From Neisseria arctica (GTDB lineage Bacteria > Pseudomonadota > Gammaproteobacteria > Burkholderiales > Neisseriaceae), in assembly GCF_022870905.1 (NCBI RefSeq), contig NZ_CP091510.1:1612001-1676000 (forward strand): 64,000 nt of DNA, given 5' to 3'. The position numbers and the translations under genes were made by a program. Below, in pieces: positions 46,101 through 56,088 of this stretch. Positions within the stretch are counted from its first letter, which is position 1, and each line of letters begins with the position of its first letter. The notes beneath the pieces were generated by a model. It searched no databases. It saw nothing but the letters and a program-made list of their open reading frames with translations, and was not told the DNA's origin.

Positions 46101-46160
46101 GCCGGATGCACCGGCACTGGCGGCGGTTACCTTGAAAAACTGCCGTCTGGTTACGTTCAT
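43107..46160 (-). CDS. Formate dehydrogenase alpha subunit, Cys-type, Tat-exported
   Basis: A 1017-aa molybdopterin enzyme, full length in one gene. It has a twin-arginine signal (TRRQFFK at 4-10), a [4Fe-4S] set Cys50, Cys53, Cys57, Cys92, and molybdopterin-guanine-dinucleotide domains to the C-terminus. At the active site (ARVCHGPTV) residue 196 is Cys, codon TGC at 45573-45575, where E. coli FdnG/FdoG have selenocysteine encoded by TGA. So it needs no selenium. It oxidises formate to CO2 in the periplasm and feeds the beta and gamma subunits. The fdhD/fdhE maturation genes are not in the window. Confidence 0.96.
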   Translation of the reverse strand: MNVTRRQFFKVTAASAGASGLAVMGMMPTNAWAEVRQYKLLRASEARNNCTYCSVGCGTILYSLGDGAKNVTKSIFHIEGDPDHPVSRGSLCPKGASLIDFVNSPNRVLYPEVREPGSNEWKRISWHDALVRIAKHIKADRDANLIVNNEAGVPVHRLPTLGMLTASASSNETGILTQKWMRSLGIVATDAQARVCHGPTVSALASTFGRGAMTNTFVDIQHADFIMVMGGNAAEAHPVGFKWVIEAKKKKGTKLFVVDPRFTRTASVADFYAPIRSGSDIAFLGALINWLIENDKIQWEYVKAYTNASFIVDEGYDFDEGMFVGYDETKKKYNNENWYYQLDANGYAETDPSLHHPRCVWQLMKKHYSRYTLDMMHNICGTSKEDFLKVAQAWGEMAAPNKAGTILYALGWTQHTVGTQMIRTMAMVQLLLGNIGMSGGGVNALRGHSNIQGLSDLGLLSTALPGYMVLPNETNHPTFADYLAKQTPKPLRPGQLNYWGNTPAFFVSFLKWMYGDAATKENNWGYDWLPKWDKMYDILQLTDLMYQGKINGLLVQGFNAQGSFPDANRVTEAFSKLKYMVVMDPLKTETASFWENHGDAHDVDPSKIQTEVFRLPTPCFAEEAGSIVNSSRWLQWHHPGAKPPGEALPDLDILAELHMLLKEMYEKEGGTAPEPITKLNWPYKNPYAPTPEEMAKESNGRALADIKDADGNVIRKKGELLDGFAQLRDDGSTSCATWIFSGSWTEQGNQMDRRDNTDSGLGNTPKWAWAWPANRRIIYNRASCDPSGKPWNPDRVLIEWDGKKWSGADVADFKADAAPDSGMNPFIMNEEGVGRLFCARKLVDGPFPEHYEPLESPIGTNPLHPKVVQTPAMRLFDSVKDRVGTRQDYPYVGTTYRLTEHFQFWTKSVKLLMIAQPQQFVEISEELAKEKGIAKGDWVKVSSKRGWIKAKAVVTKRVKPLQVNGQTVHQVGIPLHGGWENVSGEKQFLVNSLTPFVGDCNTQTPEYKTFLVNVEKA

Positions 46161-46531
46161 AGTGGTCTTTCCTGTTGATTAACAGCCATCTTTTCAATGG
46201 TCTTCTCGTTGGTCTATTCCGAAAATTCAGATTTCTGACTTCGTATTACCTTTTGAGTTGTTTCAATAAAGGTTCAATAAATTACGGCCAACAGTATGTC
46301 TATTGACCGTAACACTTAAATATTGAATAACGTAGTAGAAATGTCTTCCTACTATAAATCCGTTACTTAATTCAGCCCAAATATGCGATACACATTATCA
46401 GCTATTGAGGGTTTCAATAGATATGTAATTAATTGTAATCCAGTTAGATATAAATAGTCTATTTTAAATTTATTATGAGCTATAATTAACTTTCATTATC
46501 AATTAATATAGTTTTTTACATAACTATAATA
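46161..46531. promoter_or_regulatory. 371-bp control region of the formate dehydrogenase operon
   Basis: No gene. It carries several copies of the word TCAATA or its complement TATTGA: TTTCAATA 46261, GTTCAATA 46272, CTATTGAC 46300, ATATTGAA 46320, CTATTGAG 46402 and TTCAATAG 46413. The last two form a perfect palindrome CTATTGA-N5-TCAATAG (46402-46420). These look like operator sites, possibly for the TetR-type protein encoded upstream, but the protein is unproven. Confidence 0.5.
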
Positions 46532-47173
46532 CTACGCCATAGTTGCCAGCGTGTGATCGAACTCTTCTAAATGCTGCGGTAGCAAGTAAGGTCTCAGCAG
46601 GCTTAAGGTACGACGGATACCCCGATATTTGGAATCTTCGGTTAACTTTGCCCTGCCGCGTAAAGAACCGTCAAAATCAAACCAATATTTGGTCACGATC
46701 CACATATTCATTGCCAAATCATTCATAGCGGTTTCATCCGCACGGATAATATCCAACTGATTAAGTTGGGAGAGCAAGTTAAGCAGTAAAGGAGAAACCT
46801 TGGCCTGGGTAAATGTATTGTGTTCACCTAGAAGCTCGGCACTTCTGGCCAACAATGTATTAACATCGCTAAACAAAAAACGATAGCGCCACATAACATC
46901 GTATACTCCTTGCATATAGCTGACGGCATCCGATACGCTGCTGGGCAATACGGCCTGATGCAGATAGACCAACAAGTCTTCGCTATAGCGTTTGAACAAT
47001 TGGACGATAATTTCGTCTTTATTACGAAAATGGTAATACAGGTTCCCCGGGCTGATACCCAAATATGCAGCGATATGGTTGGTACTGATATTACGTTCAC
47101 CCTCTTCATTAAATAAGATCAGGCTGGCATCAACGATACGGCTGTAAGTGTTTGGTCTTAATTCTTTTGTCAT
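46532..47173 (-). CDS. TetR-family transcriptional regulator
   Basis: From ATG 47173 (AAGGAG 8 nt upstream) the protein is 213 aa with a TetR helix-turn-helix (TYSRIVDASLILFNEEGERN, then THIAAYLGISPGNLYYHFRN written in the sequence as TNHIAAYLGISPGNLYYHF) and an all-helical ligand domain. The long helical C-terminus with YDVMWRYRFLFSDVNTLLA is seen in fatty-acid or stress-type TetR proteins of Neisseria and gamma-proteobacteria. It is transcribed towards the formate dehydrogenase operon, so regulating it is plausible but unshown. The frame extends to 47209 without a ribosome site. Confidence 0.88.
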   Translation of the reverse strand: MTKELRPNTYSRIVDASLILFNEEGERNISTNHIAAYLGISPGNLYYHFRNKDEIIVQLFKRYSEDLLVYLHQAVLPSSVSDAVSYMQGVYDVMWRYRFLFSDVNTLLARSAELLGEHNTFTQAKVSPLLLNLLSQLNQLDIIRADETAMNDLAMNMWIVTKYWFDFDGSLRGRAKLTEDSKYRGIRRTLSLLRPYLLPQHLEEFDHTLATMA

Positions 47174-47244
47174 TACGGCATCTCCTTCGATCTTTTCATA
47201 TTTTTGCACAATGCACTACAAACATGTAATTGTCAATTGGTTAA

Positions 47245-48282
47245 TCATATTACGTGTACATCAGGCAACCAATTCGGCTCCGGCTGTAATGCGACACCAA
47301 ACTTTTCTTCCACCTGGTTACAAACATACTCGGCCAAAGCCCGCACATCGGCTGCGCTAGCCTGATTTCGGTTTACCAATACCAAAGCTTGCTTGTCATG
47401 TACGGCAGCTCCTCCGACCTCATAACCTTTCAGACGGCATTGATCGATCAGCCACCCCGCCGCTAATTTTACGGAACCGTTTTCTTGAGGATAAGCCGGC
47501 ATATCAGAATATTGTTTTTTCAGTGCTGTAGCTTGCTGCGCAGGCACAACGGGGTTTTTGAAAAAGCTGCCGACATTACCAAGCTCTTTCGGATCCGGCA
47601 GTTTACTTCGCCGGATAATGCAAACCGCATCAGAAACATCTTTCGCAGTGATTTCCCTACCGCCACAGTTCTCTTCTAATATTGCGGCCAAATCGCCATA
47701 ACGGATATTAGGCTCAAAGTTTTCCCGTAAAGCAAACGTAACCGCTGTAATGACATAACGCCCTTTTCCTTCTTGTTTGAAAATACTTTCCCTGTAAGCA
47801 AAACGGCATTGTGCATTATCTAATTCGACAAATTTTCCGGTTTCCAAATCGAAACAACGTACCGAACGGATAACATCCTTCACCTCTACACCGTAAGCGC
47901 CGATATTCTGTACGGGCGAGGCACCTACCGTACCGGGAATGAGACTGAGATTTTCCAGGCCGCTTAATCCCATTTCCAAAGTTTGCAAAACGAAATCATG
48001 CCAAATTTCACCCGCCTGAGCTTCTATATAAACCAGGCCGTCTGAACGCCCTATTTCACGCACCCCACTATTACACATATGCACGACCAATCCCGGATAG
48101 TCTTGCATAAACAACACATTACTACCGCCACCCAACCACAATACGCTACTACGGTCAAATTCAGGCAAGGCACATAATTCAGGTAGCAAAGCAGCATTTT
48201 CGAGAGCCGTAAAGTAACGGGCACGGGCATTTAAGCCAAAAGTATTCAGAGGTGTTAAATCGACATTATGCTGAAGCTGCAT
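47245..48282 (-). CDS. murB: UDP-N-acetylenolpyruvoylglucosamine reductase
   Basis: From ATG 48282 the protein is 345 aa, type I MurB. It has the FAD-binding GGGSNVLF near residue 53, the catalytic Ser-region GNVGSFFKNPVV near 229 and AGWLIDQCRLKGYEVGGAAV near 278 with Glu in the C-terminal region. It makes UDP-MurNAc in the cytoplasm. Its start codon overlaps the norM stop (TGATG), so norM and murB are co-translated, an unusual neighbour pair. Two uptake sequences lie inside the gene (near 48033 and 47430). Confidence 0.96.
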   Translation of the reverse strand: MQLQHNVDLTPLNTFGLNARARYFTALENAALLPELCALPEFDRSSVLWLGGGSNVLFMQDYPGLVVHMCNSGVREIGRSDGLVYIEAQAGEIWHDFVLQTLEMGLSGLENLSLIPGTVGASPVQNIGAYGVEVKDVIRSVRCFDLETGKFVELDNAQCRFAYRESIFKQEGKGRYVITAVTFALRENFEPNIRYGDLAAILEENCGGREITAKDVSDAVCIIRRSKLPDPKELGNVGSFFKNPVVPAQQATALKKQYSDMPAYPQENGSVKLAAGWLIDQCRLKGYEVGGAAVHDKQALVLVNRNQASAADVRALAEYVCNQVEEKFGVALQPEPNWLPDVHVI

Positions 48283-49661
48283 CACAAAATCCTTTTACGC
48301 GCCGCCATTTTTCGGCTGCACCATTCCAAATACCAAACCAAAGCAACGGCAGCCACCGTAAGCGACAACACCAGCGCTGTCCAGAAGCCGTAAATTCCCA
48401 TATCGCATCCGTAAGCCAACCAATACCCCGGTGCCAATCCGAAACCCCAAAAAGCTACCGCATGAATAAACATCGGCACCCGGGTGAGTTTGTAGCCACG
48501 GAGTGCATAGGAGGCGACACATTGCGTGGCATCTGCCAATTGGAAAACCGCTGCAAACAACAATACTGTAGCGGCGATTATCAATACGGCAGCATCATCG
48601 GTATACATCCTTGCCAAGGGCTCGCGTAAGAAGACCAATAACAAAGCCGTCAATACCGCCATTATTAAACCGAGCACAACGGAAACACCTGATACGTATC
48701 TTGCACGGGCATATTCGCTGCGACCGAGCGAGTAACCTACCCTAACCGTTCCTGCCGCACCGATACTCTGGGGAATCATATAAATCACACTGGTAAGACT
48801 AATCACTACCTGTTGTGCAGCCACATAATCCTCACCCAAGCGTGCAACCAAAAAAACAATACATGAAAACAGGCTGACTTCTAGAAAAAACGACAACCCG
48901 ATAGGCATGCCCAATTTCCAAATCTGTTTGAAAACTTGTTTGTCAGGTTTACTAAATACTGCTGTCAGCTGAAATTGCCGGAAATATTTCTGTTTGGCCA
49001 CATACAGCCACAACACGGCGGCATTAAACCAAAAAACGATTGCCGTTGCGATGCCGCAACCGACGCCCCCCATTGCCGGCAACCCGAATTTCCCATATAC
49101 CAGCATATAATTCAGCGGGATATTCAGTAAAAATGCAAGAAAGCTCACAATCATAATGACGCGCGGGCGGTTGAGGCTTGATGCATAGGCATGCAAGCCA
49201 CGGTGTACCATCGCGGCAGGCATAGCCAGGCTGGTATAAAAAAGATACCAGCTCATTTTACTTTCAACCTCTTCAGGCAGAGTCAAAATCATTTGAAACG
49301 GCGCAATCACCGCCCACAGCAACAACATGCCGATAATGCCGAGTATCAGCCCGAACCATAGGCCTTGACGTCCCGTTTCACCGACTTTCTCATACTCACC
49401 GGCCCCATGCAGCTGGGCAATCATAGGATTCAGCGCGGTCATCACCCCTAAAAAAGTGATATAAATCGTCGAAAACGCGCTGCTACCCAAAGCAACCGCT
49501 GCCAAATCGGCTTTCCCTGCACCACCTGCCATCACGGTATCAACAAACCCTATACCGACTTGGGCTACTTGCGCTATCAGCATAGGCATTGCCAAAACCG
49601 CCAGTTTGCGAATTTCTTTTTGAAATACCGGAAAAGAATAACGGTTTAAGTCCAACAGCAT
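48282..49661 (-). CDS. norM: MATE-family multidrug efflux pump NorM
   Basis: From ATG 49661 the protein is 459 aa with twelve helices, starting MLLDLNRYSFPVFQKEIRKL, very close to the published gonococcal NorM in length and N-terminus. It includes VGIGFVDTVMAGGAGKADLA and the MATE-typical TALNPMIAQLHGAG. It exports cationic drugs, quinolones and dyes in exchange for Na+ or H+. The frame is open to 49862 but the upstream part lacks similarity. GGA 6-8 nt before the ATG is a modest ribosome site. An uptake sequence lies 39 bp upstream. Confidence 0.94.
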   Translation of the reverse strand: MLLDLNRYSFPVFQKEIRKLAVLAMPMLIAQVAQVGIGFVDTVMAGGAGKADLAAVALGSSAFSTIYITFLGVMTALNPMIAQLHGAGEYEKVGETGRQGLWFGLILGIIGMLLLWAVIAPFQMILTLPEEVESKMSWYLFYTSLAMPAAMVHRGLHAYASSLNRPRVIMIVSFLAFLLNIPLNYMLVYGKFGLPAMGGVGCGIATAIVFWFNAAVLWLYVAKQKYFRQFQLTAVFSKPDKQVFKQIWKLGMPIGLSFFLEVSLFSCIVFLVARLGEDYVAAQQVVISLTSVIYMIPQSIGAAGTVRVGYSLGRSEYARARYVSGVSVVLGLIMAVLTALLLVFLREPLARMYTDDAAVLIIAATVLLFAAVFQLADATQCVASYALRGYKLTRVPMFIHAVAFWGFGLAPGYWLAYGCDMGIYGFWTALVLSLTVAAVALVWYLEWCSRKMAARKRIL

Positions 49662-49699
49662 ATTTTTCCAAACCGTTTCAAACACCGCCATCACAAACG

Positions 49700-49711
49700 A
49701 GGCCGTCTGAA
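49700..49711 (+). repeat. Single DNA uptake sequence (AG-DUS)
   Basis: AGGCCGTCTGAA in the norM leader, without a partner arm. The sequence between here and 49946 shows no gene; an in-frame extension of norM runs through part of it but is not coding by similarity. Confidence 0.85.
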
Positions 49712-49946
49712 AACAATAATTTTTCTTAAGCAAACCGTGCAGTTTACCAAAAAAAAACAAATTAAGCAGCGCTAAGCTGTCGGATATGCTGACAAACGGT
49801 ACAAAAACGATCTGCTGATTACACAAAACTACAACACAAAATCCCGTTTTGCATACTTGCACGGTGAAGTTGAGCAGCCGGTTATATTAACCGTTTTTTT
49901 ATTTTTGAAACACAAATCCAATTACGGTATAGCTTACCCAATTAAA

Positions 49947-49975
49947 AAGGCCGTCTGAATCTTTCAGACGGCCTT
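49947..49975 (-). terminator. DUS-pair terminator downstream of glcB
   Basis: Perfect inverted AAGGCCGTCTGAA pair 22 bp past the reverse-strand glcB stop, followed on that strand by a T run. Confidence 0.92.
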
Positions 49976-49996
49976 GCTATATTTAAATGGCTATAT

Positions 49997-52171
49997 TTAT
50001 TGCGATTTTGCCACACGGCGCCAATGATGCAGCAAAGGTTCGGTATAACCGCTCGGCTGCGAGGTGCCTTTGAAAATTAAATCACATGCGGCCAAAAAGG
50101 CGGGAGATGAATCGAAACGGCCTACCATCGGAGTGTAAAGCGGGTCGCCTTCGTTTTGTTTATCTACCACACCAGCCATACGTTCCAAGGTTTCGCGCAC
50201 CTGCGCTTCGCTTACGACGCCATGCGCCAACCAGTTGGCAATATGCTGGCTGGAAATACGCAAAGTAGCACGGTCTTCCATCAATCCAACGTTATGGATA
50301 TCCGGCACTTTCGAACAGCCTACGCCTTGTTCTACCCAACGTACCACGTAGCCGAGGATGCCTTGACAGTTGTTGTCGAGTTCCTGTTGCTTCTCTGCTT
50401 CGCTCCATCCGGTATTTTCGGCCACCGGAACAGTCAGCAAATCATCCAAATAACATTTCGGCTCTTGTGCCAACAACTCTTTTTGCACGTCAAATACGTT
50501 TACTTGGTGATAATGCAGGGCATGCAGCGTGGCTGCGGTCGGAGACGGTACCCACGCCGTAGTCGCGCCTGATTTCGGATGGCCGATTTTCTGCTTCAGC
50601 ATATCCGCCATCAAATCGGGCATTGCCCACATTCCCTTGCCGATTTGTGCTTTGCCGGGCAAGCCGCATTGCAGACCGACTTGAACGTTGTTCAGCTCAT
50701 AAGCCTGAATCCATTTGCTGGATTTCATATCACCCTTGCGCACCATCGCACCACCCAGCATAGAGGTGTGCATTTCGTCGCCGGTGCGGTCGAGGAAGCC
50801 GGTATTGATGAATACGACACGCTCTCTCGCTTCATAAATACATGCAGCCAGATTTACCGAAGTACGGCGTTCTTCGTCCATAATGCCCATTTTCAACGTA
50901 TTGGGCTGCAAACCGGCAATCTTTTCGATTGCGGCAAATAAATCATTGGCAAAACACACTTCTTCGGGGCCGTGCATTTTCGGTTTCACTATGTAAACCG
51001 AACCGGCGCGACTGTTTTTATTTTCACTGCGGTTTAAATCAAACGGAGCAATCAAAGCGGTCATCACGCCGTCGAGAATACCTTCGGGAACTTCGTTACC
51101 GTCTTTATCCAATACGGCAGGCGTGGTCATCAAATGGCCCACATTACGGATAAACAGCAGCGAACGGCCGGGGAGTTTGAAGCTGCCGCCGTTGGGTGCG
51201 GTATATTCGCGGTCGGCATTCAGTTTGCGGGTAAAAGTTTTACCGCCTTTTTCAACCTGCTCTTCCAATGTGCCGTTCATCAGACCCAACCAGTTGCCGT
51301 ATACCAGCGCTTTGTCTTCACCGTCGACGGCGGCCACCGAATCTTCACAATCCATAATGGTGCTCAAAGCGGCCTCAAGAATAATATCTTTGATACCGGC
51401 AGGATCTTGCGCACCGATGGGGCTGCTTTTATCAATCAAAATGTCGATATGCAGGCCATTGTGCAAAAACAGCAGAGAAGTCGGCGCGTCGGGACTACCG
51501 TTGTAGCCGACAAAGAGTTCGGGTGAAGCCAAACCAATGCTGCTGCCGTCTTTCAGCTGGGATTTCAGACGGCCCTCGCTAACTTGATAGGCCACAACGT
51601 CTTTATGGCTGCCCGCAGCCAAAGGAATGCTGCTGTCCAATACGTTGCGCGCAAAAGCAATAACCTCATCACCGCGTTTGGGGTTGTAACCTTTACCGGG
51701 TGCCAAATCACCGCTTTGATCAATCGCATCAGTACCATATAAAGCATCATACAAACTACCCCAACGTGCATTAGCAGCATTGAGCGCGTAGCGGGCGTTG
51801 TTGATCGGCACAACCAACTGCGGTCCGGCCTGCTCGGCCAATTCACGATCGACATTTTGGGTGGATACTTTAAATTCGGCAGGCGCCTCGGCCAGATAAC
51901 CTTCGGCCTTTAAGAAGGCTTTATAAGCATCATAATCGGCCACCGCACCGGGATGGTTGCGGTGCCATTCGTCCAATTTCAGCTGAAGGCGGTCACGCTT
52001 TTCCAACAGCTCGCGGTTAAGCGGGGCAAATTTGTAAACCAAATCGGAGAAATCTTGCCAGAATTGGGCCGACTTTACATGGGGATGTTTAGCCAACACT
52101 TCGTTTTCGATAAAACGGAACAGATTTTCGTCTACCTGCAAATCAGCAGCTCGGATGTAGTTGTATGCCAT
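49997..52171 (-). CDS. glcB: Malate synthase G
   Basis: A 724-aa protein, the length of the monomeric G isoform (A isoforms are ~530). It starts [20 protein letters not shown] and contains the TIM-barrel catalytic region with [15 protein letters not shown] near 270, [17 protein letters not shown] near 335 and [17 protein letters not shown] near 455. It condenses glyoxylate with acetyl-CoA to malate. The next gene upstream on the same strand encodes GlcF, so the two fit a glycolate to glyoxylate to malate route. An intragenic uptake sequence is near 51565. Confidence 0.96.
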   Translation of the reverse strand: MAYNYIRAADLQVDENLFRFIENEVLAKHPHVKSAQFWQDFSDLVYKFAPLNRELLEKRDRLQLKLDEWHRNHPGAVADYDAYKAFLKAEGYLAEAPAEFKVSTQNVDRELAEQAGPQLVVPINNARYALNAANARWGSLYDALYGTDAIDQSGDLAPGKGYNPKRGDEVIAFARNVLDSSIPLAAGSHKDVVAYQVSEGRLKSQLKDGSSIGLASPELFVGYNGSPDAPTSLLFLHNGLHIDILIDKSSPIGAQDPAGIKDIILEAALSTIMDCEDSVAAVDGEDKALVYGNWLGLMNGTLEEQVEKGGKTFTRKLNADREYTAPNGGSFKLPGRSLLFIRNVGHLMTTPAVLDKDGNEVPEGILDGVMTALIAPFDLNRSENKNSRAGSVYIVKPKMHGPEEVCFANDLFAAIEKIAGLQPNTLKMGIMDEERRTSVNLAACIYEARERVVFINTGFLDRTGDEMHTSMLGGAMVRKGDMKSSKWIQAYELNNVQVGLQCGLPGKAQIGKGMWAMPDLMADMLKQKIGHPKSGATTAWVPSPTAATLHALHYHQVNVFDVQKELLAQEPKCYLDDLLTVPVAENTGWSEAEKQQELDNNCQGILGYVVRWVEQGVGCSKVPDIHNVGLMEDRATLRISSQHIANWLAHGVVSEAQVRETLERMAGVVDKQNEGDPLYTPMVGRFDSSPAFLAACDLIFKGTSQPSGYTEPLLHHWRRVAKSQ

Positions 52172-52285
52172 ATCGGTGTTCTCCTGTTTTCTTTTTTCTC
52201 ATATGCGCCAACATCTGTTGACGTTGAAACGAAAATACCATTATTTACAAGAATAATCCATAGTTTACAAATTGCTTTTTATAAA

Positions 52286-52317
52286 AAGAGGCCGTCTGAA
52301 ATTTCAGACGGCCTCTT
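52286..52317 (-). terminator. DUS-pair terminator downstream of glcF
   Basis: Perfect inverted AAGAGGCCGTCTGAAA pair in the 212-bp gap between glcF and glcB, followed on the reverse strand by a T run. It indicates separate transcription of the two genes. Confidence 0.9.
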
Positions 52318-52383
52318 AAAATTAAAATACGGCATCAAAAAAATTTTTTATCAAATATTTAAATTTTATCATTAAACATAAAC

Positions 52384-53613
52384 TCAAACGGTCATTAATT
52401 CATCGAGATATTCAATCCAGTGCATCACGGGGATCTGACCACCACCCGCCAAATGACCGATACAACCGATATTGGCTGAAAGTATCACATCCGGTTTGAG
52501 CTCACCCAACGCGGCCAGTTTGTTGTCGCGCAATTGTTGTGATAATTCCGGCTGGAAAAAAGAATACGTACCCGCCGAACCGCAGCATAAATGGGCGTCA
52601 CGCGGCAGCAATACCGTCATACCCAATTCTGAAAACAAGGCCTCTACGCTGCCTTTCAATTTTTGTCCGTGTTGCAGCGTGCAAGGCGGATGATAGGCCA
52701 ACGTTTGCACCGAAACGCCGGGTTTCATTTTCATACGGATACGTTCGGCTTCGGGCGTAAGAAATTCGACGATATCTTTTGCCAATGCGCTGACCCGAAC
52801 TGCTTTTTCAGCATAAGCCGTATCATTACGCAAATGGTAACCGTATTCTTTCACCATCGCACCGCAGCCCGAAGCATTAATCAATACTGCCTCCGCACCC
52901 GCCTCCAACAACGGCCACCAAGCATCGATATTGCGGCGCATATCATCCAAACTTTGAGCCTCAGCACTCATATGCAAATTAACCGCACCGCAACAACCCG
53001 CATTTTGCGGCCGCAACAACTCTACGCCTAATCTGTCGAGCACGCGCAATGTAGCGGCATTGATATTCGGCGACATACCCGGCTGCACGCATCCCTCCAA
53101 CATGATGGCTTTACGACCGTGTACGGTTTGCGGTACACGACCCGCATCTCGACGAGGCAGTACTTTTGCCGCAATTTTTTTCGGCAACCACGGTTTGAAG
53201 GTTTGCGCCATACGGTAAGTAGCTTCAAACAAAGGTTTGTTCAACATTAACCCGCGCAAAGCGTCACGCTTGATTTTTTCAAGAGCAGGCCGCCCCAATT
53301 GTTTTTCGATTTCGTTTCTGCCGATATCGGCAAGGTGTCCGTATTGCACACCTGAAGGGCAAGTGGTTTCGCAACTGCGGCAAGTCAGGCAGCGGTCTAA
53401 GTGATGCTGCATCGATACGGTAGCGGACATACCTTCGAGCAGCTGTTTGATTTGATAGATGCGCCCGCGCGGGCTATCCAATTCATCGCCGGTTAATTGG
53501 TAAGTCGGGCAGGTTGCGGTACAAAACCCGCAATGTACACATTTGCGCAAAATCTCATCGGCAACCTCCCCCTCAGGGGTATGTTTAATAAAATCGGCAA
53601 GATTGGTTTGCAT
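52384..53613 (-). CDS. glcF: Glycolate oxidase iron-sulfur subunit GlcF
   Basis: From ATG 53613 (AAGGGA upstream) the protein is 409 aa. Two ferredoxin-like clusters (CVHCGFCTATCPTY about 25-38; CLTCRSCETTCPSG about 75-88) precede two CCG domains (AGCCGAVNLHMS about 238; LCCGSAGTYSFF about 355). It is the electron-transfer subunit of glycolate dehydrogenase, which makes glyoxylate. The flavin subunits GlcD and GlcE are not beside it. The open frame goes to 53706 but the ATG is supported by the ribosome site. Confidence 0.93.
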   Translation of the reverse strand: MQTNLADFIKHTPEGEVADEILRKCVHCGFCTATCPTYQLTGDELDSPRGRIYQIKQLLEGMSATVSMQHHLDRCLTCRSCETTCPSGVQYGHLADIGRNEIEKQLGRPALEKIKRDALRGLMLNKPLFEATYRMAQTFKPWLPKKIAAKVLPRRDAGRVPQTVHGRKAIMLEGCVQPGMSPNINAATLRVLDRLGVELLRPQNAGCCGAVNLHMSAEAQSLDDMRRNIDAWWPLLEAGAEAVLINASGCGAMVKEYGYHLRNDTAYAEKAVRVSALAKDIVEFLTPEAERIRMKMKPGVSVQTLAYHPPCTLQHGQKLKGSVEALFSELGMTVLLPRDAHLCCGSAGTYSFFQPELSQQLRDNKLAALGELKPDVILSANIGCIGHLAGGGQIPVMHWIEYLDELMTV

Positions 53614-53729
53614 AAACAGTTTCCCTTGATACTTATTAGAATATTTCAGACGGCTATTTTTATCACAAAAACAGATCAGATACCCAGCCATTTTCCAGCA
53701 TGGCAAATATTATAGCCGACTTCGCCTAA

Positions 53730-53770
53730 ACACAGGCCGTCTGAAAATCATGATTTCAGACGGCCTGTGT
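53730..53770 (-). terminator. DUS-pair terminator downstream of ilvD
   Basis: Perfect inverted ACACAGGCCGTCTGAAA pair, 25 bp past the reverse-strand ilvD stop. It lacks a long T tract, so termination may be weak. Confidence 0.78.
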
Positions 53771-53795
53771 TGATTACTTTATATAAGTTTTATTT

Positions 53796-55661
53796 TTAAC
53801 TACGGCGTTCGACTTGCGATACGTCACGCACCGCACCCGTATCGGCACTGGTCGTCATGGCCGCGTAGGCACGCAAAGCCGCGGAAACATGACGCTCACG
53901 GCTTTCCGGTTTCCAAGCTTGCGCACCGCGGGCTTCCATATCCTTACGGCGCTCCTCCAGCTCGGCATCAGATACAGCCAAACGGATACTACGGTTCGGA
54001 ATATCGATTTCGATGGTATCCCCCTCTTTCACCAAACCGATGGCGCCGCCCTCAGCCGCCTCTGGCGATACATGACCGATACTCAAACCCGAAGTGCCGC
54101 CTGAAAAACGGCCGTCGGTGAGCAACGCGCAGGCTTTGCCCAAGCCTTTGGATTTCAAGTAGCTGGTGGGATAAAGCATTTCCTGCATGCCCGGGCCGCC
54201 TTTAGGGCCTTCATAGCGAATAACAACCACATCACCGGCAATAATTTGGTTATCCAAAATCGCGGCAACCGCACTATCTTGGCTTTCAAACACACGGGCG
54301 CGGCCGGTAAACTTCAAAATACTGTCGTCCACACCGGCGGTTTTCACCACGCAACCGCGCTCGGCAATATTGCCGAACAACACGGCCAAGCCGCCGTCTT
54401 GCGAATAAGCATGCGCTTTATTGCGGATACAGCCGTTTTCACGATCCAAATCCAAACTCGGCCATTGGCGGTTTTGCGAAAAGGCTTCGGTGGTACGAAT
54501 GCCGCCGGGAGCAGCTTTGTAACGCGCATGGGCAATTTCGTTGGCTTCGTTGGCAACGTCCCATTTTGCCAAAGCTTCTTTCAGAGTAGAGGCATGCACG
54601 GTAGGAACGGAAGTATCCAAGCAGCCCGCACGGTCAAGCTCTGCCAAAATACCCATCACACCGCCTGCACGGTGTACGTCTTCCATATGGTATTTTTGCG
54701 TGGCGGGTGCGACTTTACACAAACAAGGCACTTGGCGGCTGATACGGTCGATATCGGCCATTTTAAAATCGACTTCGGCTTCATTGGCCGCCGCCAAAAG
54801 ATGCAATACCGTATTGGTAGAACCACCCATGGCCACATCAAGGCTCATCGCATTTTCAAACGCGGCCTTGGTTGCGATGCTGCGAGGCAGCACGCTGTCA
54901 TCGTTTTGCTCATAATAACGTTTAGTGATTTCAACAATCAAACGGCCCGCTTCCAAAAACAATTCTTTACGCCCTGCATGGGTAGCCAACAGAGAGCCGT
55001 TACCCGGCAGCGACAAACCCAAAGCCTCGGTAAGACAGTTCATCGAATTGGCGGTAAACATACCCGAACACGAACCGCAAGTCGGGCAGGCGCTGCGCTC
55101 TACCGCTGCGACGGCCTCATCCGAAACTTGGTCATTTGCGGCATCTACCATTGCATCTACCAAGTCCAGTTTGCGCTCGTCGGCAATATTTGCTACACCG
55201 ATTACCTTACCCGCCTCCATCGGCCCGCCGGATACGAATACGGTGGGAATATTCAAACGCATCGCCGCCATCAGCATACCCGGGGTGATTTTGTCGCAGT
55301 TGGAAATACATACCAGCGCATCGGCACAATGCGCGTTTACCATATATTCCACCGAATCGGCGATCAAATCACGGCTGGGCAACGAGTACAACATACCGCC
55401 GTGTCCCATGGCGATACCATCATCTACAGCGATGGTATTAAATTCCTTGGCCAATCCGCCCGCTTTTTCGATTTCGCGCGCAACCAGTTGGCCAAGATTG
55501 TGCAAGTGCACATGGCCGGGTACGAACTGGGTAAAAGAATTGGCAATGGCGATAATCGGTTTGCCGAAATCGTCATCGGTAACGCCTGTAGCGCGCCAAA
55601 GGGCACGGGCACCGGCCATGTTGCGGCCGTGGGTTGAGGTTTTGGAACGGTAATCCGGCAT
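53796..55661 (-). CDS. ilvD: Dihydroxy-acid dehydratase
   Basis: A 621-aa enzyme starting [20 protein letters not shown], with the Fe-S cluster cysteines in SNCDKITPG (about 122) and [18 protein letters not shown] (about 195), plus the [20 protein letters not shown] segment near 518. It makes the 2-oxo acids of valine and isoleucine; ilvA feeds the same pathway. Long open frames run antisense to it (e.g. 54246-55637) and are shadows of its codon use. Preceded by an AT-poor leader with uptake sequences. Confidence 0.97.
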   Translation of the reverse strand: MPDYRSKTSTHGRNMAGARALWRATGVTDDDFGKPIIAIANSFTQFVPGHVHLHNLGQLVAREIEKAGGLAKEFNTIAVDDGIAMGHGGMLYSLPSRDLIADSVEYMVNAHCADALVCISNCDKITPGMLMAAMRLNIPTVFVSGGPMEAGKVIGVANIADERKLDLVDAMVDAANDQVSDEAVAAVERSACPTCGSCSGMFTANSMNCLTEALGLSLPGNGSLLATHAGRKELFLEAGRLIVEITKRYYEQNDDSVLPRSIATKAAFENAMSLDVAMGGSTNTVLHLLAAANEAEVDFKMADIDRISRQVPCLCKVAPATQKYHMEDVHRAGGVMGILAELDRAGCLDTSVPTVHASTLKEALAKWDVANEANEIAHARYKAAPGGIRTTEAFSQNRQWPSLDLDRENGCIRNKAHAYSQDGGLAVLFGNIAERGCVVKTAGVDDSILKFTGRARVFESQDSAVAAILDNQIIAGDVVVIRYEGPKGGPGMQEMLYPTSYLKSKGLGKACALLTDGRFSGGTSGLSIGHVSPEAAEGGAIGLVKEGDTIEIDIPNRSIRLAVSDAELEERRKDMEARGAQAWKPESRERHVSAALRAYAAMTTSADTGAVRDVSQVERRS

Positions 55662-56088
55662 GGTGGTTTCCTTAGCAAGACAAGCCGTCAGAAGTGGTTT
55701 TCAGACGGCCTTTATCAGGGTTGTTAGTTATCAAAACACCCGTATATTTTATACCAATCAATAGAGATTAAGAAACGGGCGACATATAGGGAAAACACAA
55801 ACAGCAATGTTATCCGAACAAAATATTCCGACAAATGCCGGCAACTTGCAAAACAAAACTATTTTATGCCCTAAAGCCATACAAATAGACAATAAACCAT
55901 CCGTTTTATCTTTTCAGACGGCCTATGGAGCTTATCGCCGAATCATCCCGCTGTTATTTAAGTTATAAAAAAATTGACGTCCAATCCATGCCGAATCCAA
56001 CGCTTGCGGCCCTGTTGTAGTGCGCATGCCGCCTTACCTCGTTTCCGCTATAATGGCCGTCTGAAAAAACAATAAAGGTTTTCCTATT
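55662..56088. other. 427-bp divergent spacer (ilvD / lgt)
   Basis: Contains three uptake cores: reverse near 55699 and 55914, forward near 56056. A TATAAT occurs at 56049-56054, 35 bp before lgt, a likely -10 for lgt. No gene recognised. Confidence 0.5.

Noticed and set aside
54246..55637. Forward 463-aa open frame
   Set aside because: Lies wholly antisense to ilvD, a complete conserved gene; it is a codon-bias shadow without a family-like sequence.
54925..55653. Second long forward frame antisense to ilvD
   Set aside because: Same reason: shadow of ilvD with no independent evidence.
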